A DNA stretch of 48,252 bases, taken from the NCBI RefSeq assembly GCF_034377145.1, contig NZ_CP139713.1, positions 1 through 48,252 on the forward strand, written 5' to 3'. This DNA comes from Sulfitobacter sp. OXR-159. Its GTDB lineage: Bacteria; Pseudomonadota; Alphaproteobacteria; Rhodobacterales; Rhodobacteraceae. The notes under the pieces were generated by a model. It did not search any database and had not been told where the DNA came from. It was given only the letters and a program-made list of their open reading frames with translations. This document shows, one piece after another, positions 17,176 to 24,985 of the stretch (position 1 is its first letter; the number at the start of each line of letters is the position of its first letter). The position numbers and the translations under genes are program-made.

Positions 17176-17727
17176 ATGGCCAAAGTCGGATACGCCCGCG
17201 TCAGCTCAGTCGGACAATCTCTGGACGTGCAGCGCGAAAAGCTGGATGGCTGCGACAAGCTTTTCGAAGAGAAGCGCAGTGGTACGACGGACGCCCGCCC
17301 TCAGCTGAAAGAATGCCTGAATTACGTCCGCGACGGTGACCAGCTGATTGTCACACGTATCGACCGATTGGCGCGATCCACACTGCACCTTTGCCAGATC
17401 GCTGAAACACTGAAACAGAAAGGTGTCGATCTGGTCGTGCTCGATCAGAATATCGACACGTCCGACGCAACCGGGCGGCTGCTGTTCAACATGCTCGGAG
17501 CCATTGGCCAGTTCGAAACCGAAATCCGCGCCGAGCGACAGATGGATGGGATCAAGAAGGCCAAAGATCGCGGCGTACAGTTCGGCAAACGACCCGCGCT
17601 TTCAGAAGATCAGATCGTTGAGCTACGCAAAAAGCGTACCGCTGGAATGCTGATCAAAGATCTGATGGCACACTACAGCCTCTCAAAAGCGACAATCTAT
17701 CGGTATCTCGGAGCGAACGAACCGTGA
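17176..17727 (+). CDS. tnpR: Tn3-family serine resolvase TnpR
   Basis: A 183-residue serine recombinase. The N-terminus MAKVGYARVSSVGQSLDVQ carries the active-site Ser. TRIDRLARS and the long helix GAIGQFETEIRAERQMDGI are the usual catalytic-domain segments, and the C-terminal helix-turn-helix is KDLMAHYSLSKATIYRYLG. I start at the ATG at 17176 because the family begins there; the frame could be extended to 17116 but without homology. It resolves the cointegrates formed by TnpA at the adjacent res region. Confidence 0.92.
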   Translation: MAKVGYARVSSVGQSLDVQREKLDGCDKLFEEKRSGTTDARPQLKECLNYVRDGDQLIVTRIDRLARSTLHLCQIAETLKQKGVDLVVLDQNIDTSDATGRLLFNMLGAIGQFETEIRAERQMDGIKKAKDRGVQFGKRPALSEDQIVELRKKRTAGMLIKDLMAHYSLSKATIYRYLGANEP

Positions 17728-17879
17728 GCGTCAGTCTCAACGCGCAAACAACCCAACAGAAACCTTAAAGGGGTTTTCTGCACTCAGCCCCACTCGACCC
17801 CTCCCATGCAAATCTCCGCACAATGCGACATCGCAACTTACAGATTCAGCAGGAAGGTGGGGTCAGGACAGCGCTTACG

Positions 17880-18083
17880 AATTTTCCAAATCCGCGGATC
17901 GTGCTCGATCCGGTCGAAAACGTCTGGAAGTCCCTGCGCTGCAAACACTTCGGCTCGAGACTGCGACCGATCATCGAAGCCGCCTGCTGGGCATGGCAAA
18001 GCGGATCGCAGAGCCAAGACTATTCCCTCAATCGGATCCCGGAAATGGGTAATGGAAGTCAGAGATGGGGGCCGTTTGTGTGA
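17880..18083 (+). pseudogene. IS630-family transposase, C-terminal remnant
   Basis: LDPVENVWKSLRCKHFGSR and IIEAACWAWQ match the C-terminal catalytic segment of IS630-type transposases (N/D-PVE-x-VW, with the last Glu of the DDE triad). The typical end, IPSIGSRKWVMEV, follows in another reading frame, so a frameshift separates the parts. The upstream part of the gene is missing. It lies directly beyond the right flank of the Tn3 element. Confidence 0.7.
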
Positions 18084-18113
18084 TGGTGCACCCCCCACGC
18101 CAGCAGGTCAAAT

Positions 18114-18449
18114 TCAATCCAACGTGGCAAATCGGCACGGAACGGTGAGCGCCTTAAGGAGCGTATTTTCTTGAGCCAAAATGAGAGCTAAGTTCGTACT
18201 CTTCTTTCGGTAGGCAACCCACTTGGGGTCCTTTTCGAGTGCCGATCGCCTTTGTTCCCGATCCGCCATCGTTTCATAAGCCCACATATGAACAACTTGA
18301 TTGAGTGGCCCGGTTTCGGTGACGAAATAACCCAAAGGGCAGCCCAAGTAGGAGGCTTGGATGGGAAGTCCTTCATTTCTAAAGAACTCCACGTACTCGT
18401 TAACGCGCCCGGGGATGATTGAGTAACGCCTAAGATCGATAATATTCAT
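18114..18449 (-). CDS. NIPSNAP-like small protein
   Basis: A 111-residue protein beginning MNIIDLRRYSIIPGRVNEYV, with QVVHMWAYETMADREQRRSA in the middle. This is the dimeric alpha/beta-barrel pattern of NIPSNAP-type proteins, often found beside catabolic oxygenase genes. Start at 18449 chosen because NIPSNAP proteins begin just before the first strand; an in-frame ATG at 18467 adds six residues. Its role is unknown. It is the last gene of the five-gene operon and lies 28 bp after the reductase. Confidence 0.8.
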   Translation of the reverse strand: MNIIDLRRYSIIPGRVNEYVEFFRNEGLPIQASYLGCPLGYFVTETGPLNQVVHMWAYETMADREQRRSALEKDPKWVAYRKKSTNLALILAQENTLLKALTVPCRFATLD

Positions 18450-18477
18450 GGAATATGGCCTACGCATTTGAAATATA

Positions 18478-19680
18478 CTACAATAGGGTTTTCAATGGTA
18501 TCTGCATGTCCTCCAGCGTCTGTGGATCGGGTGTTGTGTTTGTAGAAAGCAGCTTTTCCGCAAAGCGTCCGTCGGCCCGGGCATTTGCTGCTGTATAGCC
18601 GACGAACTTCCCGCGTCTGAAGTGAAACAGAATGAAGCCCCCCTTGGGGGTTTCCCTGCGATAGGTCCGGTCAATTTGGTCCAGACTGCCGCCAACTTCA
18701 ATTCGGACGCCATGCTGATCTGTCCAAAACCACTGCAGATCGGAGTAGGGTTGCGCCATGCCGACCATGGCCGCCCCGACGGCAATACCGTGATTTTGCG
18801 CATGCCGCCAAGATTCACGGATCAGGTGCTTTTGCGCAGGCGGAAAATAGAACTCGGCGACGTCTCCGGCAGCGTAAATGTCGGGAGAAGAGGTGCGGCC
18901 ATATTCGTCTACAACGATGCCGGTTCTGACCTCCAGGCCGGCTGCTGACGCCAGTTCCGTATTTCTGACGATACCGATCCCGCCGATCACACACCCGGTG
19001 CGAACAGACGTGCCGTCGTCACAGGTGACCAGCAGGGCGTTGTCGTCAGGGCGAATGGCAACCGGCTTGACGCCCAGGCGCAAATCAACGCCTGCACTGC
19101 GATGAATGTTCTCGACAAAGGCCGTGCCTTCGCTCGTGAGACATCGGGACATAGGTTGCGCGGCCGGGTCAATGACCGTCACCTCGCACCCAAGCTCACG
19201 CGCCGTCGCCGCCGTTTCGAGCCCGATCACACCTGCACCAATACACGTGACGTGGGGCTGGCTATGAAGCTTTGCTCTCAGCGCACGCGCATCAGCGAGA
19301 GTCCTGAGACAATTGGCGTACTCAGCGCCCTCAATGGGGAGGGGGCGGGCCCGGCCACCGGTGCTCAGCAGCAGCGCATCGTAGTCAAGCAGTTGCCCGG
19401 ACGAGAGCGCAATCTGGTGTTTCTCCGGGCTGATCGATGTTACGACGGCACCGCCTTGGAATGTGATATGCCGGTCCTCGAGGATGTCGCGTCTACAGAC
19501 AAGGGGCACGTTCGGTTCGACGTCTGATTTGAGCCATTCTTTGGATAGGGGCGGGCGTTCGTACGGCAAAGTCTCTTCTTCGCCGACAATAACAATGCTG
19601 CCTTCAAAGTCGGATTGGCGCATCGACATGGCCGCATTCATAGCGGTTTGGCCTCCGCCAACAATTATTACCTTTTCCAT
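18478..19680 (-). CDS. FAD-dependent NAD(P)H:ferredoxin reductase (BphA4/rhodocoxin reductase-like)
   Basis: A 400-residue two-dinucleotide-fold flavoprotein. The FAD Rossmann motif VIIVGGGQTAMNAAMSM is at the N-terminus, PYERPPLSKEWL is the signature of oxygenase-coupled reductases, a second Rossmann motif for NAD(P)H sits near residue 145 (CIGAGVIGLETAATARELG), and DIYAAGDVAEF closes the FAD site. It passes electrons from NAD(P)H to a ferredoxin, most likely the Rieske ferredoxin encoded 33 bp upstream. Enzymes of this class serve Rieske dioxygenases or cytochromes P450; neither oxygenase is visible in the window. Confidence 0.92.
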   Translation of the reverse strand: MEKVIIVGGGQTAMNAAMSMRQSDFEGSIVIVGEEETLPYERPPLSKEWLKSDVEPNVPLVCRRDILEDRHITFQGGAVVTSISPEKHQIALSSGQLLDYDALLLSTGGRARPLPIEGAEYANCLRTLADARALRAKLHSQPHVTCIGAGVIGLETAATARELGCEVTVIDPAAQPMSRCLTSEGTAFVENIHRSAGVDLRLGVKPVAIRPDDNALLVTCDDGTSVRTGCVIGGIGIVRNTELASAAGLEVRTGIVVDEYGRTSSPDIYAAGDVAEFYFPPAQKHLIRESWRHAQNHGIAVGAAMVGMAQPYSDLQWFWTDQHGVRIEVGGSLDQIDRTYRRETPKGGFILFHFRRGKFVGYTAANARADGRFAEKLLSTNTTPDPQTLEDMQIPLKTLL

Positions 19681-19713
19681 ACGGTGTCTCTTTAATCTGT
19701 AGGTTGGAAGCTC

Positions 19714-20049
19714 CTAGATCGGTAGAGCGACCTCGACCGTTTCATCATCTGTGATCCGCACGCGGTAGGTAGCCAAAGCGTCTGTCACCGGGGCGCACAG
19801 GCCTTTTCCGGTTTTTACATCAAAGCATCCGCCATGGAGAGGGCACTCAATGGTGCTACCCTCGAGGAACCCGTCTGAAAGATAGGCCAGAGCATGAGTG
19901 CAGATATTGTCCGTGGCGAATAAATCTCCATCAGATAAGTGATAAAGCGCAATGTTGTAGTCACCGACTTCAAAGGCCTCCACTTCGCCCTCTGCAATAT
20001 CTGCGGTTTTGGTCAACGCGATCCATTGTGTGCTGGTGTTATCAGTCAA
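19714..20049 (-). CDS. Rieske-type [2Fe-2S] ferredoxin
   Basis: A 111-residue Rieske ferredoxin. The cluster ligands are Cys 50 and His 52 (ICTHA) and Cys 69 and His 72 (CPLHGGCFD), with the normal 16-residue gap. This matches the BphA3/NdoA type that carries electrons between a flavoprotein reductase and a terminal oxygenase. The reductase follows directly. ATG start at 20049; the upstream gap to the other Rieske gene is 60 bp. Confidence 0.93.
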   Translation of the reverse strand: MTDNTSTQWIALTKTADIAEGEVEAFEVGDYNIALYHLSDGDLFATDNICTHALAYLSDGFLEGSTIECPLHGGCFDVKTGKGLCAPVTDALATYRVRITDDETVEVALPI

Positions 20050-20109
20050 TTCATTTTCCCCAAGCCATCCCGTCGTCGATAATCTACAATGTATTGAATC
20101 AAGCCGAAG

Positions 20110-20523
20110 CTAAACGTTCACTACAACGTAGTTCTGCTCGACCGATACCTCAAATCGTTCTGCCACGTATGGGCCTTTGGCCAATGCTTCGCCTGATCCA
20201 ACTTCGACCTGGAACTGCTTGACCTTGATGTCATCGGGGCTGCAGTAGGACTGTCCCGTGCGGATGTCGTACTCCCACCCATGCCACGGGCATCTCACCA
20301 TTTCTCCCTGCCGGGAGTAGGTATAGTGCCCTGGTCGTTCGGACTCGAGCAGACCAACAGTTACGCCGCAAGAAAGACTGGCGCCCTCGTGAGGGCATTT
20401 GTCGAGCAACGCGAAGAACTCGCCGTCGAGATTGAAGATTACGATGTCTCTTCCTTTGATCGTGACGCGCTTGCGGCTCCCGGCGGGGATTTCGTCGACG
20501 GTTGCTGCGACATGCCTGGCCAT
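20110..20523 (-). CDS. stand-alone Rieske [2Fe-2S] protein
   Basis: A 137-residue protein with Rieske ligands Cys 43/His 45 (KCPHEG) and Cys 78/His 81 (CPWHGW). The gap between the two pairs is 32 residues, about twice that of the neighbouring ferredoxin. The insert is GLLESERPGHYTYS-like. The CPWHGWEYD form resembles the Rieske domain of oxygenase alpha subunits, but the catalytic iron domain is absent. Its ATG overlaps the amidohydrolase stop by one base (TGATG), so the two are translationally coupled. I infer an electron carrier or partner in the same pathway. Confidence 0.88.
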   Translation of the reverse strand: MARHVAATVDEIPAGSRKRVTIKGRDIVIFNLDGEFFALLDKCPHEGASLSCGVTVGLLESERPGHYTYSRQGEMVRCPWHGWEYDIRTGQSYCSPDDIKVKQFQVEVGSGEALAKGPYVAERFEVSVEQNYVVVNV

Positions 20524-21629
20524 CAAACCACCCCTCCAAATGCCTCTTGAGAATTCTGCCAGAAGATCTGCATCTTCTCGGTCGCGCTCAACTTTATGTT
20601 GAGGGCGTATTTCGGATCATCGAAATCCCAGTGCGGGTAGTCAGAAGCGAATAGGATGCGGTCCCATCCGATCCAATCGAAGACATCGCGCAGATATTGG
20701 GGCTTTTCTGGCTCGTCTGCCGGCTGGGTGGAAAACCAGAAGTGCTCCCGCAAGTACTCTGAGGGCTTTTTCTTGAGGTGAGGGACTTCCGAGTGCAGGC
20801 GTTTGAATGCTACGTCCATGCGCCATCCAAGAGATGGTGCCCACGCCAGACCCGCCTCAACGATGATCAATCGCAGTGTCGGGAATGCTTCGAATACGCC
20901 CTCGAATATCAGACTGGCGACAAGGGCCTGCATATTCTGAACGTGGGACTGGTGTTCCTCGGCATAGTAGGAAGGGTGGCCCGAGCCGGTCGCAGGACGC
21001 CCGTTCACGCCCCCGACATGCAATGTTACAGGAAGGTTGTGCGCAGCCGCGGCTTCGTAGATCGGCCAATATCGCTTTCGCCCGAGTGGCTCTTCACTTT
21101 TGGGACTGATCAAAATCTGCGCAAAGCCGCCATGGCCGCCTAGGCGCTCGATTTCGGCCACCGCCGCTTCGGCATCTTCCTGAGGAACGACGATGGACCC
21201 TTTGAGGCGCGGCTCCTTGCTGATCCACTCGTCGACCTGCCAGTCGTTCACCGCACTGCACATGGCCTTGGCAAAATCGGCATTGCGCTGCTTATTGCCC
21301 ACGGGCCACAGAACCTGAAGCACACCGAGTTTGATGTTATTGCCATCCAGATGCTGCTCGGCAAGAAAGCCAAGGTCAGATCCCGGCTCCCCACCTGCCG
21401 GCGGCCACGCATCACCGCGGGACAGGGCTCGCGTCGCTTTCGGATATCCCAGGGATGTGCTGAATGGCTGACGAACGAAGTCGCCGTAATTGTCAAAATA
21501 GTCCTGCCACTCTTTTGACAGATATTTTTTTATATCTGCGGCGCTCTTGAGTGTGGGGTGAATGTCGCAGTCAAATATTCCTGTCTTGAGCGGATCTTGA
21601 ATTTCAGGCTTGAGAATTGGCTTGTTCAC
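20523..21629 (-). CDS. amidohydrolase-family protein (Amidohydro_2, ACMSD-like)
   Basis: A 368-residue TIM-barrel metal-dependent hydrolase or decarboxylase. Visible features are the N-terminal metal site FDCDIHPTL (Asp-x-His in place of the more common His-x-His), a central His in PVTLHVGG and the C-terminal Asp in LFASDYPHWD. The ACMSD branch decarboxylates or hydrolyses aromatic ring-cleavage products. The start is a GTG at 21629 with ribosome site AAGGAG. It is the first gene of the Rieske operon. An IS427-type element ends 13 bp upstream of the coding start, and its target duplication forms part of the ribosome site region. Confidence 0.88.
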   Translation of the reverse strand: MNKPILKPEIQDPLKTGIFDCDIHPTLKSAADIKKYLSKEWQDYFDNYGDFVRQPFSTSLGYPKATRALSRGDAWPPAGGEPGSDLGFLAEQHLDGNNIKLGVLQVLWPVGNKQRNADFAKAMCSAVNDWQVDEWISKEPRLKGSIVVPQEDAEAAVAEIERLGGHGGFAQILISPKSEEPLGRKRYWPIYEAAAAHNLPVTLHVGGVNGRPATGSGHPSYYAEEHQSHVQNMQALVASLIFEGVFEAFPTLRLIIVEAGLAWAPSLGWRMDVAFKRLHSEVPHLKKKPSEYLREHFWFSTQPADEPEKPQYLRDVFDWIGWDRILFASDYPHWDFDDPKYALNIKLSATEKMQIFWQNSQEAFGGVV

Positions 21630-21644
21630 TGCGATTTCTCCTTA

Positions 21645-22476
21645 GGGTCAGGATTCATAACCAATAGATGACGAGAGCCGCGAGGGCGATGGCTGAGAGG
21701 AACACCTTGGGGCATCTGTCATAGCGGGTCGCGACGCGCCTCCAGTCCTTGAGCCTGCCGAACATGATCTCGATGCGGTTACGCCGCTTGTATCTCCGCT
21801 TATCGTATTTGATCGGCGTCTTGCGTTTCTTCCGGCCTGGGATGCAGGCGCGTATCCCCTTGTCCTGCAACGCTTCTCTGAACCAGTCAGCGTCATATCC
21901 ACGATCCCCAAGTAGCCATTTGACGTTTGGCAGGCCACTGAGCAGCGCCCGAGCGCCGATATAATCGCTGACCTGTCCAGCGGTGACGAACAGGTCGATC
22001 GGTCGCCCCTGACTGTCGCAGATGGCGTGCAGCTTGGTGTTCATACCGCCTTTGGTTCGACCGATCAGGCGACCACGCCCCCCTTTTTGGCGGCCATGCT
22101 GGTCGCCGTTCGATGGGCCTTGAGGTATGTTGCGTCGATCATCACGGTCGTTTTCTCGCCGTGTTCCGCCGCCAGCCCGGCCATCATCCGCGCGAAGATG
22201 CCCTTTTCGCTCCAACGCCTCCACCGGCTGTAGAGCGTCTTATGTGGGCCATACGCGACGGGCGCATCGCGCCAACGCAAGCCATTGCGATTGATGAAAA
22301 TAATCCCGCTCAGCACCCGTCTGTCATCAACCCGGGGCTTCCCGTGCGACCTGGGAAAGAAGGGAGCCAGGCGCGCCATCTGCGCGTCGGTCAGCCAGAA
22401 AAGATCGCTCATGTCACCGCTCCGTTTTCGGAGGCGTGAATCACGCAGCGCAACAGAAATCAATGCATCCTGACCC
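21645..22476. mobile_element. IS5-family (IS427-group) insertion sequence, complete
   Basis: An 832-bp element with matching ends: GGGTCAGGATTCAT at the left and its complement, rc GGGTCAGGATGCAT, at the right. TA on both sides (21643-21644 and 22477-22478) is the likely target duplication. It encodes one transposase in two frames. It separates the Rieske/amidohydrolase operon from whatever originally preceded it. Confidence 0.88.
21655..22412 (-). CDS. IS427-group transposase made by programmed frameshift
   Basis: OrfA runs from the ATG at 22412 (MSDLFWLTDAQMARLAPFFP) to a stop at 22065 and includes the first catalytic Asp in VMIDATYLKAHRT. OrfB continues in a different frame (KGGRGRLIGRTKGGMNTKLH, then the second Asp in LLGDRGYDADWF and the Glu in RNRIEIMFGRLKDW) to the stop at 21655. 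The frames meet at a slippery run of five A and six G (minus strand, 22078-22088), the usual frameshift arrangement of this group. Both halves look intact, so the element is probably active. Confidence 0.9.
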
Positions 22477-22565
22477 TAATCTCTGACATGGATGCCTCCC
22501 TCGCGTTGGTTCATACGAAACCGTTATGGCATATTCGATGCCATCAGGTGGGGGCATCCACCGCA

Positions 22566-23852
22566 TCAGTTCAGTCCTCTGGGTTTCGGCCCTCCGGTGG
22601 CCCAGTCCAGCAGCTCGACGGTGTGGGCGACGGGGATGCCGGTGCCGGAACCGATCTGCATCATGCAGCCGATATTTCCGGCGCTGATGACCTGCGGGCG
22701 GGTGGCCTCCAGCGTGGCGACCTTGCGGGTTTTCAGTTCCGCCGAGATCGCTGGCTGCATCAGGTTGTAGGTCCCGGCAGAGCCGCAGCAGATATGGGCG
22801 TCGCGCGGCTCCAGCACCTCGAACCCCGCCGCCTTCAGCAGGTCCTTGGGGGCCGAGCGGATCTGCTGGCCATGTTGCAGCGAACAGGCCGCGTGATAGG
22901 CCACGCGCAAGGGTTCGGCATGGGTCGCGCCGTCCAGGCCGATATCGCCCATCACTTCGGTGATGTCGCGGGCCAGCGCCGCCACCCGTGCCGCGTCCTG
23001 CGCCAAGGGATCGCCCGCGAACATATGGCCGTAATCCTTGACCGTGGTGCCGCAGCCCGAGGTGTTGATGACCACCGCGTCCAGCCCTTCACCATCCAGT
23101 TCCGCGACCAGCGCGCGGATATTGGCCGCCGCCGCCGCGTGACTTTCCGCCGCCTTGCCCATGTGATGGGTCAGCGCGCCGCAGCAGCCGATACCCTTCG
23201 GAATCACCACCTCGCAGCCGTGGCGGCGCAGCAGGCGGATGGTGGCGTCGTTGATATCGGTGTTCAGCGCCCGCTGCGCGCAACCGGTCAGCAGCGCCAC
23301 GCGCCTGCGGCGCGGGCTTTGGGCGGCGAAGGTCTGGGGCCGGTCATTGGGGCTGCGCCGGGGCAGCTGCGGCGGCGCCATTTCCAGCATCGCGCGCAGC
23401 CGTGCGTCGGGCATCAGCTTGCGGAAGGGCCGCGCCAGTTTCGCCCCGATCAGCGCCAGCCGGAACCGCCCCGGATAGGGCAGGATGCGCGCCAGCAGCC
23501 AGCGCAGGGCGCGATCGTCCCAGCGGCGCTTGTGGTGACGCTCGATATATTCCCGGGCGTGATCGACCAGATGCATGTAATGCACGCCCGAGGGGCAGGT
23601 GGTCATGCAGGACAGGCAGGACAGGCAGCGGTCGATATGCTGCACCGTCATTGCATCCGGCACCTTGCTGTTTTCCAGCATGTCCTTGATCAGATAGATG
23701 CGCCCGCGCGGGCTGTCCAATTCGTCGCCCAGCACCATATAGGTGGGACAGGTCGCTGTGCAGAAACCGCAATGGACGCAGGATCGCAGGATCTCGTTGC
23801 TGCGCGCGGTGGCGGGGTCGGTCAGCTGTTCGGGGATGAAATTCGTCTGCAT
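22566..23852 (-). CDS. glcF: glycolate oxidase iron-sulfur subunit GlcF
   Basis: A 428-residue protein with two [4Fe-4S] motifs, CVHCGFCTATCP (Cys 25, 28, 31, 35) and CLSCLSCMTTCP (Cys 76, 79, 82, 86), followed by two CCG domains (GIGCCGALTHHMG and ICCGSAGTY). This is the textbook GlcF arrangement. It passes electrons from the GlcD/GlcE flavin sites to the membrane quinone pool during oxidation of glycolate to glyoxylate. The start ATG at 23852 is 2 bp beyond the glcE stop; the open frame reaches further upstream only because of high GC. Confidence 0.95.
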   Translation of the reverse strand: MQTNFIPEQLTDPATARSNEILRSCVHCGFCTATCPTYMVLGDELDSPRGRIYLIKDMLENSKVPDAMTVQHIDRCLSCLSCMTTCPSGVHYMHLVDHAREYIERHHKRRWDDRALRWLLARILPYPGRFRLALIGAKLARPFRKLMPDARLRAMLEMAPPQLPRRSPNDRPQTFAAQSPRRRRVALLTGCAQRALNTDINDATIRLLRRHGCEVVIPKGIGCCGALTHHMGKAAESHAAAAANIRALVAELDGEGLDAVVINTSGCGTTVKDYGHMFAGDPLAQDAARVAALARDITEVMGDIGLDGATHAEPLRVAYHAACSLQHGQQIRSAPKDLLKAAGFEVLEPRDAHICCGSAGTYNLMQPAISAELKTRKVATLEATRPQVISAGNIGCMMQIGSGTGIPVAHTVELLDWATGGPKPRGLN

Positions 23853-23854
23853 GT

Positions 23855-24985
23855 TCAGCTGTCCATCAGGCCGGGATTGAGGATGCCCGCCGGATCGAAG
23901 GTCCGGCGCAGGGCGGCGGACAGGCGCGCGACGCCAGCCGCTTCGGGCGCAAAGCGGGGGCCGTCGGGCGATGGCCCGCCCCGCAGCAGCGTGGCCACGC
24001 CGCCCATTGCGGCCTTGCGGATCGCGGATGCCCCGGCATTGCCGCAATACCAGATCAGCCCGCCGCCCCAGTCCAGCGAGGTCCGGCCCCCCAGCACCTC
24101 CAGCGCGGCGACGATGGCGGGGGCGTCGGTCGGCTTGGCCAGAATGCGCCAGATTGCCTCGTTGCTGTCCGCGAAATGCCGGACATCGCGCAGGTCGCGC
24201 CACAGCGCCCGGCTGTCGCCGTCATCGGTGATGTCGATGCGGTGTTCGCTGAACTGCGCGGTCAGGCGTTCGCGACGATAGGCGACCTGACTGGCCAGCC
24301 CCTCGATCCGCAGCCATGCGGTGCCGGCGTGGAATGCCGCGCCCGAGACCTCGAACGGGGTGACCAGCGCGGCCGAGAAGATCCGCACCGCCTGCGCCGC
24401 CGAAACACCCGCGAAACCCAGCGTCTGTTGGGCTTCGGCCACGGGCAGCGTTTTCATCGCCACCTCGGTCAGCACCCCCAGCGTGCCAAATGATCCGCAC
24501 AGCAGCTTGCTCAGATCCATGCCGGTGACGTTCTTCATCACCCGCCCGCCATTCTTCAGCACGCGGCCCCGGCCATCGACGAAACGCACGCCCAGCAGGT
24601 GATCGCGGCAAGCCCCCGCCTGCACCCGGCGCGGACCCGAGACATTCGCCGCGACCATCCCGCCGATGGTGGGGGTGCCGTTGGTGCCCAGAAGGACGCG
24701 GTGATCCATCGGCTCGAAGGCCAGCGCCTGACCTTCGGCGGCCAGCACCTGCTCGATCTCGGGCAGGGGGGTGCCCGCGCGGGCGATCAGGGTCAGCTCT
24801 CCGGGTTCATAGGCCACGATGCCGCTGATTTTGCGCGTCGCCAGCAGGCTTGCCGCGCCATCGGTCCGGTCCAGCCGGGTGCCGCCACCGGCGATCCGCA
24901 GGGGCAGGCGGCTGTCGTGGCAATCGCGGATCAGCGCGGACAGTTCGGTCTCATCAGCGGGGCTGTCTGCGGTCTGGGTCAGCAT
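23855..24985 (-). CDS. glcE: glycolate oxidase FAD-binding subunit GlcE
   Basis: A 376-residue FAD-binding protein of the PCMH type. LRIAGGGTRLD near residue 29 is the N-terminal FAD loop; GTNGTPTIGGMVAANVSGPR and KNVTGMDLSKLLCGSFGTLG complete it. It is shorter than GlcD, as expected for GlcE. The ATG at 24985 overlaps the end of glcD by 7 bp and the stop is 2 bp before glcF, a tightly coupled operon. Confidence 0.94.
   Translation of the reverse strand: MLTQTADSPADETELSALIRDCHDSRLPLRIAGGGTRLDRTDGAASLLATRKISGIVAYEPGELTLIARAGTPLPEIEQVLAAEGQALAFEPMDHRVLLGTNGTPTIGGMVAANVSGPRRVQAGACRDHLLGVRFVDGRGRVLKNGGRVMKNVTGMDLSKLLCGSFGTLGVLTEVAMKTLPVAEAQQTLGFAGVSAAQAVRIFSAALVTPFEVSGAAFHAGTAWLRIEGLASQVAYRRERLTAQFSEHRIDITDDGDSRALWRDLRDVRHFADSNEAIWRILAKPTDAPAIVAALEVLGGRTSLDWGGGLIWYCGNAGASAIRKAAMGGVATLLRGGPSPDGPRFAPEAAGVARLSAALRRTFDPAGILNPGLMDS

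Larger units (their letters stand above)
14118..17801. mobile_element. intact Tn3-family transposon (tnpA, tnpR, no cargo)
   Basis: A complete 3684-bp element. Perfect 39-bp terminal inverted repeats lie at 14118-14156 and 17763-17801 (GGGGTCGAGTGGGGCTGAGT at the outer ends, running inward to CCCCTTTAAGG). The 5-bp target duplication TCCCA flanks both sides (14113-14117 and 17802-17806). It holds only tnpA and a divergent tnpR with a resolution region between them, so it is a cryptic transposon without passenger genes. The perfect ends, full-length genes and intact target duplication point to a fairly recent insertion. Confidence 0.95.

Noticed and set aside
22488..24281. Long plus-strand open frame (597 codons) opposite glcF/glcE
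   Set aside because: It is the antisense of GC-rich genes with clear Fe-S and FAD motifs on the other strand. Its composition (Ala, Arg, Gly, His, Gln) is typical of a GC shadow.
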